A stretch of 18,672 nt of DNA. Source: a candidate division WWE3 bacterium (GTDB taxonomy: Bacteria > Patescibacteriota > WWE3 > UBA101185 > UBA10185). The DNA lies in the NCBI GenBank assembly GCA_020427865.1, contig JAGQNX010000057.1:1-18672 (forward strand). The letters run 5' to 3'. The notes under the pieces were generated by a model, which saw only the letters and a program-made list of their open reading frames with translations, made no database searches and had not been told where the DNA came from. Each line of letters starts with the position of its first letter. The stretch's first letter is position 1. Shown one piece after another: positions 5,766 through 12,558 of this stretch. The position numbers were made by a program, and so were the translations under genes.

Positions 5766-7190
5766 ATGAAAAAACTAATAAACTGGATAAAACAAAATAA
5801 ATTTGCGGTCACGATTTTTTTAACATCATGTGCAACAAGGATTCCATTTCTTACAAGAGGTGAGCTATGGTATGACGAGGCATTTTTAGGAGTGCTACTA
5901 AAACAAACGAACGACATATTTATTAAAAATATTTTAATAGAACCATACCCAGCACTCTTTACTTTGTTAACTCGAATATTTACACAACTAGTTGGCGTTA
6001 ACGATATAACATTAAGAATACTTCCCCTAGTATTTGGAATTTTAACTCCATTACTAGGATACAAACTGTTACAAACATTGTTAAAAACAAATGAAAGTGC
6101 CTTTATTAGTGCAATGTTTTTTGTTATTAATCCATTTTTAATTGGGTATTCGGTAGAAGCTAGAGCATACAGCTTGTTTGGACTATTGGCAGTTTGGGCA
6201 ACTTATGCAGTATTTGCAGATAAAAAAGTTCAAAAGTATATCGCAATATTTCTTTTACTACTAAGCCATTACTTTGCAATCTTTTATACAGCAGTATTAC
6301 TTTTATATATTTATAAAACTTCTAAAAATAAATGGTGGGATTTTGTAGTAGCGTTACAAATTATATTGCCCACAAGCATTTTATATATAATTGCAACGTT
6401 AGGTATTCCATTAAAAATATTTGCACAATCTTATTCGTGGATTTCTTCTGCAGGAATATTTAACCTAACAAACAGTTTAAGAATCTATTTTTACGGTTCA
6501 AAAGTAAAAGATTTAGGAACACCTCCACCTCTAGATTATAGATTTATACCTACAAATTACTTAACAATATTATTAGTTAGTTTGTTAGTTGGGGTACTGT
6601 ATTACTTGCACAAAAAGGGGCAATTTTATTCTTTAAAAGAAAAAACTTTATTCTATCTTTATGCAGTAGCACCAGTGTTTGTTGTGGTAATAGAACTGTT
6701 AACAGGCGGTAGCTATTACTTAGATCGTTACATGTTACCTTCGGCAATATTTTTTATAGCAGCATTCACAATTACCCTTAATAAACTTGAAGATAAAAAA
6801 GTTTTACTACTTGTTTTGGTAATTTATGCTACTACACTTTTAAATTTAAAAGCACCAGCATATTACACAGGCATGAAAAACTTAAGTCACAAATATAAAT
6901 ATACTCAAAATATATTTGTGTTTTCTAATAATATAGACTATATGACTGCCCGTTATTATTTTGATGAATCTGCACAAATTTATGTTTACGAACCTTACAC
7001 CACCAAACATATAGAAAGTGTAGAATTTTATGTGGCACACTATACCCCATTAAGGTACGCAGAAATAGAAGATACATCTAAAGTCTTTTATGTAAATCCA
7101 ATAGACCTAGTAGAACAAACAAAAGATGCTAAATATCAACAAGTAGATACAGTTGGCTGGTATAAACTTTACAAAAAAATATCCGAATAA
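5766..7190 (+). CDS. GT-C family membrane glycosyltransferase (ArnT/PMT-like)
   Basis: A 474-residue polytopic membrane protein. The first helix (about 12-28) is followed by an extracytoplasmic loop containing GELWYDEAF, with Asp37-Glu38 at the position of the catalytic or metal-binding acids of GT-C enzymes. It continues with PYPALFTLLTRIF and a helix-rich core to about residue 360, including SVEARAYSLF, which is typical of GT39/PMT- and ArnT-like proteins. The last 110 residues are soluble and tyrosine-rich. Such enzymes move a sugar from a polyprenyl-phosphate donor to a lipid, glycan or protein outside the membrane. The acceptor cannot be predicted. It sits between a secreted wall protein and a thiol-redox protein, so an envelope role is likely. 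The hydrophobic N-terminus supports the chosen ATG. Confidence 0.82.
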   Translation: MKKLINWIKQNKFAVTIFLTSCATRIPFLTRGELWYDEAFLGVLLKQTNDIFIKNILIEPYPALFTLLTRIFTQLVGVNDITLRILPLVFGILTPLLGYKLLQTLLKTNESAFISAMFFVINPFLIGYSVEARAYSLFGLLAVWATYAVFADKKVQKYIAIFLLLLSHYFAIFYTAVLLLYIYKTSKNKWWDFVVALQIILPTSILYIIATLGIPLKIFAQSYSWISSAGIFNLTNSLRIYFYGSKVKDLGTPPPLDYRFIPTNYLTILLVSLLVGVLYYLHKKGQFYSLKEKTLFYLYAVAPVFVVVIELLTGGSYYLDRYMLPSAIFFIAAFTITLNKLEDKKVLLLVLVIYATTLLNLKAPAYYTGMKNLSHKYKYTQNIFVFSNNIDYMTARYYFDESAQIYVYEPYTTKHIESVEFYVAHYTPLRYAEIEDTSKVFYVNPIDLVEQTKDAKYQQVDTVGWYKLYKKISE

Positions 7191-7199
7191 AAAAAGTTA

Positions 7200-7257
7200 A
7201 GAGCCTATCCAACTGGTCGCGTGCTGAATAGGCTCTGCTGAGGAAGACCGTTAGGTC
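7200..7257. promoter_or_regulatory. Structured intergenic hairpin region before the DipZ-like gene
   Basis: AGAGCCTAT (7200-7208) pairs perfectly with ATAGGCTCT (7228-7236) around a 19-base loop. A second small stem, GACC (7246-7249) with GGTC (7254-7257), follows. The large loop also contains GGTC, which could pair with the downstream GACC as a pseudoknot. There is no T tract on the plus strand, but on the minus strand the hairpin is followed by TAACTTTTTTATT. It shares sequence with 10547-10584. The function is unknown. Confidence 0.45.
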
Positions 7258-7266
7258 GAACGTAGT

Positions 7267-7296
7267 TTAACACAAAAACCTATTATACGTTATACT
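7267..7296 (+). promoter_or_regulatory. Promoter of the DipZ-like gene, leaderless type
   Basis: TTAACA (7267-7272), an 18-base spacer and TATACT (7291-7296). The -10 ends seven bases before the ATG at 7304, and no Shine-Dalgarno sequence is present. Confidence 0.6.
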
Positions 7297-7303
7297 TGGG
7301 TTA

Positions 7304-9055
7304 ATGGATTTACTTTTTATTTCTTTTTTAGCAGGAATCTTAACCGTATTAAGCCCCTGTGTTATTCCTTTGTTACCTGTAATCGTTGGGGGTTCCTTAA
7401 AAGAAGGTAGCAAATCTAAAGCTTATTTAATCTCGACATCTTTAGGGCTCTCGGTAGTTGTTTTTACATTGTTATTAAAAGCAACAACGCTACTAATAGA
7501 GGTATCACCAAGGTTTTGGCAAATCTTTTCGGGAGGGCTAGTAATAGCACTAGGACTTGTAACGTTGTTTCCGCAAATCTGGGATAAACTAAGTGTTACA
7601 TTTGGATTTTCTACCAAATCAGAACAGCTTTTAGCAGGCTCCGCACAAACTCAAGGTAAACTTCAACCCGTTTTAATTGGGGCAGCGCTTGGACCTGTGT
7701 TTTCTAGTTGTAGCCCAACATATGCAATTATTTTGGCAACAATCTTGCCTCAAAGTTTTACGATAGGTCTTTTAAATTTAATAATTTATGGTGCAGGTTT
7801 AGCCTTAGCATTACTTACGCTATCTATTGGTGGACAAAAACTAACCTCTAAAATTAAGTGGGCAGTAAACCCTGAAGGATGGTTTAAAAAGAGTCTAGGA
7901 ATATTATTTATACTTGTGGGCTTTTCTATAATCACAGGATTAGAAAAAAAGTTTGAAGAGTATCTAGTACAAGGTGACTATTTTGACATTACAAAGGTTG
8001 AACAATATTTACTAGATAAAAATGATGAGCAAGCAACAAAAATGTTAGAAGAAAATAATGGAGTAATTAAACTTAATCAAAATAATAGTAATCAAAACTC
8101 TAAAGTAAAAATGAGCCTTAGCAAACCAATTAAAGCACCCGAAATAGTGGATGTAGCAAATTGGATAAATTCGGGTCCCTTAACACTAAAAGATCTTAAG
8201 GGTAAAGTAGTGCTAATAGATTTTTGGACGTATTCATGTATTAACTGTATTAGAACATTGCCTTATTTAAAGTCTTGGAATCAAAAATATGCAGATAAGG
8301 GATTGGTAATTATAGGAATGCATGCTCCAGAATTTGCATTTGAGCAAAAGTTAGAAAATGTTCAAAAAGCGGTTTCTGATTTTGAGATTACTTATCCAGT
8401 AGCTTTAGATAATAACTTTTCAACATGGAAAGCGTACAACAATCAATATTGGCCAGCAAAATATTTTGTAGATAAAAACGGATTACTAAGACATTTTCAC
8501 TTTGGTGAGGGAGACTACGAGCACAGCGAACAGGTAATAATAGCACTATTAGAAGAAACAGGAGCAACCGTAGAACCTCAAACGTCAGCAGCACAATCAA
8601 CACCCCCAATAGCACGTGGGCAAACTCCAGAAACTTATTTGGGTTATTGGAGACACGAATACTTTGCAAATTACAACGAAATAACTAAAGATAGTACAGC
8701 TAACTACAGCTTGCCAGCTTATTTAACAAAAGATTATTGGGGACTAGCGGGAGAGTGGCAAATAAATAATAAAGATATTGTTTCTAAAAATAATGGAGTA
8801 AAACTTAAACTAAATTACACCGCAACAGGCGTGTTTTTAGTAATGGGATCACAAGATGGAACACCAAAACAAGTAAAAGTAAGCACAGAACCTAAAGTAA
8901 GCTATGGAAACGATGTAACAAACGACGTGCTTATCGTAACAGAACCAAGACTATATAGAATAATTGATAACCCAACAACTATAAACGAAGGTACATTAAC
9001 ACTAGAGTTTGAACAAGGAATTGTTGCAAATGCTTTTACCTTTGAAACTAAGTAA
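7304..9055 (+). CDS. DipZ-like fusion: CcdA thiol transporter, TlpA thioredoxin and C-terminal domain
   Basis: A 583-residue three-module protein. Residues 1-210 are a CcdA/DsbD-beta membrane domain with about six helices and its redox cysteines in LSPCVIPLLP (Cys19) and FSSCSPTYA (Cys136). A linker leads to a TlpA-like thioredoxin domain (about 275-422) with the active site WTYSCINC (Cys312, Cys315) and cis-proline in YWPAKYF (Pro384). Residues about 440-583 are a beta-rich C-terminal domain starting near TYLGYWRHEYF. The same order and the YSCINC motif are found in mycobacterial DipZ. The membrane part should take electrons from cytoplasmic thioredoxin and hand them to the outer thioredoxin domain, which reduces exported disulfides. 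The role of the C-terminal domain is not known to me. The gene is immediately followed by rsmA, which has its own -10 box. Confidence 0.9.
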   Translation: MDLLFISFLAGILTVLSPCVIPLLPVIVGGSLKEGSKSKAYLISTSLGLSVVVFTLLLKATTLLIEVSPRFWQIFSGGLVIALGLVTLFPQIWDKLSVTFGFSTKSEQLLAGSAQTQGKLQPVLIGAALGPVFSSCSPTYAIILATILPQSFTIGLLNLIIYGAGLALALLTLSIGGQKLTSKIKWAVNPEGWFKKSLGILFILVGFSIITGLEKKFEEYLVQGDYFDITKVEQYLLDKNDEQATKMLEENNGVIKLNQNNSNQNSKVKMSLSKPIKAPEIVDVANWINSGPLTLKDLKGKVVLIDFWTYSCINCIRTLPYLKSWNQKYADKGLVIIGMHAPEFAFEQKLENVQKAVSDFEITYPVALDNNFSTWKAYNNQYWPAKYFVDKNGLLRHFHFGEGDYEHSEQVIIALLEETGATVEPQTSAAQSTPPIARGQTPETYLGYWRHEYFANYNEITKDSTANYSLPAYLTKDYWGLAGEWQINNKDIVSKNNGVKLKLNYTATGVFLVMGSQDGTPKQVKVSTEPKVSYGNDVTNDVLIVTEPRLYRIIDNPTTINEGTLTLEFEQGIVANAFTFETK

Positions 9056-9056
9056 A

Positions 9057-9065
9057 TGCTAAAAT
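9057..9065 (+). promoter_or_regulatory. Extended -10 promoter of rsmA, leaderless type
   Basis: TGC plus TAAAAT starts one base after the preceding stop codon and ends six bases before the GTG at 9072. No ribosome-binding site fits in the gap. Confidence 0.55.
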
Positions 9066-9071
9066 GCTAAG

Positions 9072-9809
9072 GTGAAGCAAATAAAAGCATTAGGTCAAAA
9101 CTTTTTAACTACTACGACTGTGCCAAAATTAATGGTAGACCTTTTAGATACAACTAAAGAGGATACCATAGTAGAAATTGGCCCGGGGGAAGGTGCGGTA
9201 ACCAAACTTTTAGCAGAGACTCCTGCAAACATAATTGCTATAGAATTAGATTCAAGGTTTGCCAATTTAACAAAACAAAAGTACCCGTCTATTAATGTAA
9301 TTAATGAGAATGTTTTAGATTGGCTTCCTGATTACTCTCCTAAAACTTATTATAAATTAATAGGATCAATTCCCTACTATATTACTTCTCCCATATTTCA
9401 TGCAATTGTAAGGGCAACTCATCCCAAAATAGCAGTTATTTTATTACAAAAAGAAGTTGGCCAAAGAATATGTGCACAACAAGACGACACCAATTATTTA
9501 AGTGCATTAATACAAACTTTTTTTACAACCGAGTATGTACACACAGTTGACCGTAGCTATTTTGACCCTGTTCCAAAAGTAGATAGTGCAATTATTAAGC
9601 TAACAAGCAAAGATATAAAGCTAGATAAAGAAAGCATTAAAAAATATGAAGGCTTTTTACATAAAGCTTATTCAAACCCACGAAAAATGTTAAATAAAGT
9701 GTTTAACATACATGAACTGCAGCAATACAATCTTGAGGGAAACAAACGTGCACAAAACATTAGTGCCGAAGAGTGGTTTAATATTTTTAACGATAAACTT
9801 ATTGAGTAG
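9072..9809 (+). CDS. rsmA: 16S rRNA dimethyladenosine transferase RsmA (KsgA)
   Basis: A 245-residue SAM-dependent methyltransferase that should dimethylate two adjacent adenosines near the 3' end of 16S rRNA as a late step in small-subunit assembly. Visible motifs are GQNFL (8-12), the SAM loop EIGPGEG (35-41), the acidic IAIELD (56-60), GSIPYYIT (98-105) and FDPVPKVDSA (164-173). The enzyme is usually 260-275 residues. The adenine-binding motif IV is normally NLPY; here it is SIPY, with Ser99 in place of Asn. Serine is tolerated in motif IV of some amino-methyltransferases, so activity may remain. The start is GTG with a -10 box six bases before it. The 3' end overlaps the convergent cyclophilin gene by 11 bases. 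Confidence 0.93.
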   Translation: MKQIKALGQNFLTTTTVPKLMVDLLDTTKEDTIVEIGPGEGAVTKLLAETPANIIAIELDSRFANLTKQKYPSINVINENVLDWLPDYSPKTYYKLIGSIPYYITSPIFHAIVRATHPKIAVILLQKEVGQRICAQQDDTNYLSALIQTFFTTEYVHTVDRSYFDPVPKVDSAIIKLTSKDIKLDKESIKKYEGFLHKAYSNPRKMLNKVFNIHELQQYNLEGNKRAQNISAEEWFNIFNDKLIE

Positions 9810-10533
9810 CGGTTTTAGGGGTTTCTACTATTTCTACAGATTCAATAACTACATCTTCTAAAGGTTTATCCATAGCATTAGTAGCCAAACCTTGAATCTT
9901 TAAAACAACGTCTAGCCCTTTTGTTACTTGACCAAAGTTTGTATGCTTTCCATCAAGCCAAGGTGTAGACTGTGCAGTTACTATAAAAAACTGACTTCCA
10001 TTTGTATTTGGACCTGCATTTGCCATTGCTAAAGAGCCTTGTACTAACGGAGCATCATCTTGACCAAACTCATCTTCAAAATTATATCCAGGACCACCTC
10101 TACCGGTTCCGGTAGGATCTCCACCTTGAATCATAAAATCTTTTATTACACGATGAAAAATAATACCATCGTAAAACTTTTTAGAAGCTAAAGATACAAA
10201 GTTATTTACGGTGATTGGTTTTTTGTCTTCAAATAAATCTATAGTAATGTCGCCTTGATTTGTCTTTAAAACAACACTATAGTCAGTATTTGGTTTTAAT
10301 ATATTTTCTGGTTTAGATAAATCTTCAGTCACGTTTTCTATGTTACCATTATTTTTCTGTTTTGGCTCATTTGGTTTTGAAGCAGTAGTATCATTAGAAG
10401 TTGCATCGGGTATAAGTGCCTCAGAATTGGTAGAGGGCGAAGTCTCAGAACTACGTACAATAGTTAAGACTAAAAGACCTAACATAAATCCTAAAAATAT
10501 AACTGCGGGGATAAGATTCTTAACATTAAACAT
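9799..10533 (-). CDS. Membrane-anchored cyclophilin-type peptidyl-prolyl isomerase
   Basis: A 244-residue protein. An N-terminal hydrophobic anchor (about 7-27) is followed by a Ser/Thr/Asn/Pro-rich spacer (28-80) and a complete cyclophilin domain (about 85-236). Key residues are all present: FHRVIKDFMIQGGD (Arg128, Phe133, Gln136), GSLAMANAGPNTNGSQFFI and WLDGKHTNFG (Trp192, His197). It should speed proline isomerisation in exported proteins at the outer face of the membrane. I chose the ATG at 10531-10533; an in-frame TTG eight codons upstream would place the palindrome at 10548-10562 inside the gene. The ATG start also puts TATACA seven bases upstream, matching the leaderless pattern. The 3' end overlaps rsmA by 11 bases, and no terminator lies between the two. 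Confidence 0.92.
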   Translation of the reverse strand: MFNVKNLIPAVIFLGFMLGLLVLTIVRSSETSPSTNSEALIPDATSNDTTASKPNEPKQKNNGNIENVTEDLSKPENILKPNTDYSVVLKTNQGDITIDLFEDKKPITVNNFVSLASKKFYDGIIFHRVIKDFMIQGGDPTGTGRGGPGYNFEDEFGQDDAPLVQGSLAMANAGPNTNGSQFFIVTAQSTPWLDGKHTNFGQVTKGLDVVLKIQGLATNAMDKPLEDVVIESVEIVETPKTATQ

Positions 10534-10540
10534 AATAAAA

Positions 10541-10546
10541 TGTATA
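10541..10546 (-). promoter_or_regulatory. Candidate -10 box of the cyclophilin gene
   Basis: On the minus strand TATACA ends seven bases before the ATG. No good -35 is visible at the right distance, and the spacer is filled by a 15-bp palindrome. An alternative promoter farther up is listed at 10629-10657. Confidence 0.4.
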
Positions 10547-10584
10547 AGAGCCTTCAAGGCTCCAACATAAACCCTAAAGGCTCT
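10547..10584. repeat. Nested inverted repeat upstream of the cyclophilin gene
   Basis: GAGCCTTCAAGGCTC (10548-10562) is a near-perfect palindrome lying where the promoter spacer would be, so it could be an operator. AGAGCCTT (10547-10554) can instead pair with AAGGCTCT (10577-10584), which gives an alternative larger hairpin. On the minus strand the structure is followed by TTATACATTTT, so a terminator or attenuator is also possible. It shares AGAGCC, TCCAAC and GGCTCT, in that order, with 7200-7236. Confidence 0.45.
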
Positions 10585-10587
10585 AAA

Positions 10588-10620
10588 CGTGCGTTAAGTG
10601 CAAGTCTCTCTTTGCACGTA
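10588..10620. repeat. Inverted repeat in the cyclophilin / FemAB divergent spacer
   Basis: GTGCAA and TTGCAC flank an 8-base loop, and ACGTGC with GCACGT form an outer alternative stem. It lies in the possible leader of the cyclophilin transcript. The role is unknown. Confidence 0.35.
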
Positions 10621-10628
10621 ACATTTAT

Positions 10629-10657
10629 ACGATACAAAAAAACACAGGACGAGTCAA
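10629..10657 (-). promoter_or_regulatory. Alternative upstream promoter of the cyclophilin gene
   Basis: On the minus strand TTGACT (10657-10652), a 17-base spacer and TATCGT (10634-10629). If used, the mRNA would carry a leader of about 90 bases containing both inverted repeats, which would make an attenuator possible. Confidence 0.35.
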
Positions 10658-10661
10658 TAAT

Positions 10662-10690
10662 TTGGACTGTAAACCCTTATAAACTATAAT
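10662..10690 (+). promoter_or_regulatory. Promoter of the FemAB-like gene pair, leaderless type
   Basis: TTGGAC (10662-10667), a 17-base spacer and a consensus TATAAT (10685-10690). The -10 ends nine bases before the ATG at 10700, and no Shine-Dalgarno sequence is present. Confidence 0.65.
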
Positions 10691-10699
10691 GAATTAGTT

Positions 10700-11626
10700 A
10701 TGCACATTATGCAATCTAAAGAATGGGGAAAAGTAAGATCTCTTTATGGGAATCAAGTAAGGAGTGCTGGAGGAGTGCAATATTCTAAACATAAAATCCC
10801 ATTACTTAATAAATTTTATGCATATGCACCAAAAGTGGACCCTCTAGAAATAAATTGGGAAGAACTACAAAATTCATTGATAGAAAACAATTGTATAAAT
10901 GTTAACTTAGACATTCCAAATGTAGTTAAGGGGACCAAACAAGAAAAAGCGTCCGAAGATGTGTTACAAATGCATGCAATAAAAGCACCTAGAAATACTT
11001 TTACTAAATACAATGTGATCCTAGATATTACACCACCAAAAGAAGAACTTTTGGATAACATGCATAAAAAACATAAGTACAACATTGGCTATGCAAAACG
11101 TAATGGCGTTACTGTAAAACAAGCAGAAACATTTAAAGATTTTGAGACTTTTTACGATTTACTTGTAAACACATCACGAAGACAAAAGTTTTATATTCAT
11201 AATAAGGTTTTCTTTGAAACAATCTGGAAAAACTTAAAACCACTGGATATTGTACATATTTTAATTGCCTACAAAGATAAAGCTCCTATCGCGGCATGGA
11301 TGTTATACACATATAAGGGTGTTTTATATTACCCATATGGAGGATCGGACGACAAATACAAAAACCTGCAAGCAAGTACTTTACTAGGTTGGGAAAGCAT
11401 TTTGTTAGGAAAAGAGAAAAACTGTAAAACTTTTGATATGTGGGGTGTTGGAAACATAGAAGAAGACGATAGTTGGGGCAAAGGTTTTACTACATTTAAA
11501 CTGCGCTATGGTGGAAAATACGTAGAATACCTAGATTCATATGACTATGTAATTAATCCTACTTTATATAAGGTTTTTAATATTACCAACAAAATACGCT
11601 GGAAGATTTTGCGATTTATTAAGTAA
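10700..11626 (+). CDS. FemAB-like peptidoglycan bridge aminoacyltransferase, copy 1
   Basis: A 308-residue protein of the FemAB/FemX family, built from two GNAT-like subdomains. These enzymes are soluble and add amino acids from aminoacyl-tRNA to the lipid II stem peptide. Supporting stretches are HKKHKYNIGYAKRNGVTVK (matching the usual K-x-R-xx-I-xxA-x-R substrate-binding helix), APIAAWMLYTYKGVLYYPYGGSDDKYKNLQAS (the second acyltransferase core) and FDMWGVGNIEEDDSWGKGFTTFKLRYGG near the C-terminus, which is the family's most recognisable block. The insertion between subdomains seen in FemA is absent. It is the first gene of a tight pair. The transferred amino acid cannot be predicted, and a role in modifying other envelope molecules is possible. 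Confidence 0.85.
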   Translation: MHIMQSKEWGKVRSLYGNQVRSAGGVQYSKHKIPLLNKFYAYAPKVDPLEINWEELQNSLIENNCINVNLDIPNVVKGTKQEKASEDVLQMHAIKAPRNTFTKYNVILDITPPKEELLDNMHKKHKYNIGYAKRNGVTVKQAETFKDFETFYDLLVNTSRRQKFYIHNKVFFETIWKNLKPLDIVHILIAYKDKAPIAAWMLYTYKGVLYYPYGGSDDKYKNLQASTLLGWESILLGKEKNCKTFDMWGVGNIEEDDSWGKGFTTFKLRYGGKYVEYLDSYDYVINPTLYKVFNITNKIRWKILRFIK

Positions 11627-11631
11627 TTTCT

Positions 11632-12558
11632 ATGAAAAAAATTAAAGCGGATAACCCATTTATTGATGTAGATGTACGACAGTCCCAAGCATGGGCAGAA
11701 TACTTAAAATATTTAGATTGGAAAGTTGCGGAGGTAGATGGTATACATTTTGCCACTTATAAGTATGCTGGGATATCTTTTACCAAACTGCAAAGACCAA
11801 CGAGCTTAAACAAAGAACAGTTAGAAGAAATAATTAACGTTTCTAAAACCCACGGATCAACTATATTAAAAGTCGAACCTAATGTTAATCAGGATGTAAG
11901 CATGTGGGAAGAACTAAAGTTTAAATCTAGCGTAACACCTCTATTACCCACTAAAACAATGTTAATAGATCTAAAGGAATCTCAAGAAAACTTATGGGCA
12001 AAAATATCCAAAAGCTTTAAATATTCCATAAACCGAGGATATCGTGAAGGTACAAAACTAGTCTGTATAGCAAATCCTAAAAAGGAGGACTTAGTTAAAT
12101 TCCATGAAATACTCAAAGAAACCGCAACAAGTAAAAAGTTGCAAATTGAGCCTTTAGAGCAACTAATAACTTTGTGTAATATCTTTAAAAATAATGTGTA
12201 CCTTACAATGACCTACAGTAAAGAAAATAAACAACCAACAGCAGGTTGTTTACTAATAGCAAATCAAAGTAATGTGTGGATTATGCACGGAGCAACGTCT
12301 GATTTTGGAAGAAAAACAAAAGATGGTTATGTTTTGTATTGGGAGACAATATTATACTTAAAAAAACTAGGTTACAAATATTTAGATTTAGAAGGTCTTT
12401 TAGACGAACGCATACAAAATACCACCAAAAATTGGGGAGGGTTTAGCCACTTTAAAGAACGTCTAGGTGGGGAAGTAATATACTACCCATTACCTTACAT
12501 TAAATATAAAAGTAAACTGCTAAACTTTTTGGCAGATAAAGTTCCTACTGCAATGTGA
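11632..12558 (+). CDS. FemAB-like peptidoglycan bridge aminoacyltransferase, copy 2
   Basis: A second 308-residue FemAB-family protein starting five bases after the first one stops; the two surely share a transcript. The same blocks appear in diverged form: SKSFKYSINRGYREGTKLV for the basic helix, QPTAGCLLIANQSNVWIMHGATSDFGRK for the acyltransferase core and LDLEGLLDERIQNTTKNWGGFSHFKERLGGEVIYYP near the end. The pair differs throughout, so this is an old duplication, and the two probably add successive residues or act as a heterodimer, as FemA and FemB do. No Shine-Dalgarno sequence precedes the ATG; translation likely relies on coupling. Its TGA abuts the convergent helicase-nuclease stop with no base between. 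Confidence 0.85.
   Translation: MKKIKADNPFIDVDVRQSQAWAEYLKYLDWKVAEVDGIHFATYKYAGISFTKLQRPTSLNKEQLEEIINVSKTHGSTILKVEPNVNQDVSMWEELKFKSSVTPLLPTKTMLIDLKESQENLWAKISKSFKYSINRGYREGTKLVCIANPKKEDLVKFHEILKETATSKKLQIEPLEQLITLCNIFKNNVYLTMTYSKENKQPTAGCLLIANQSNVWIMHGATSDFGRKTKDGYVLYWETILYLKKLGYKYLDLEGLLDERIQNTTKNWGGFSHFKERLGGEVIYYPLPYIKYKSKLLNFLADKVPTAM

Noticed and set aside
7239..7257. GAGGAAG resembling the conserved core of RNase P RNA
   Set aside because: The rest of the P4 region and the paired 3' element are absent, and the surrounding stretch is too short.
10534..10557. Upstream TTG start for the cyclophilin gene
   Set aside because: It would fall inside the palindrome and -10 region and add eight residues before an already complete membrane anchor.
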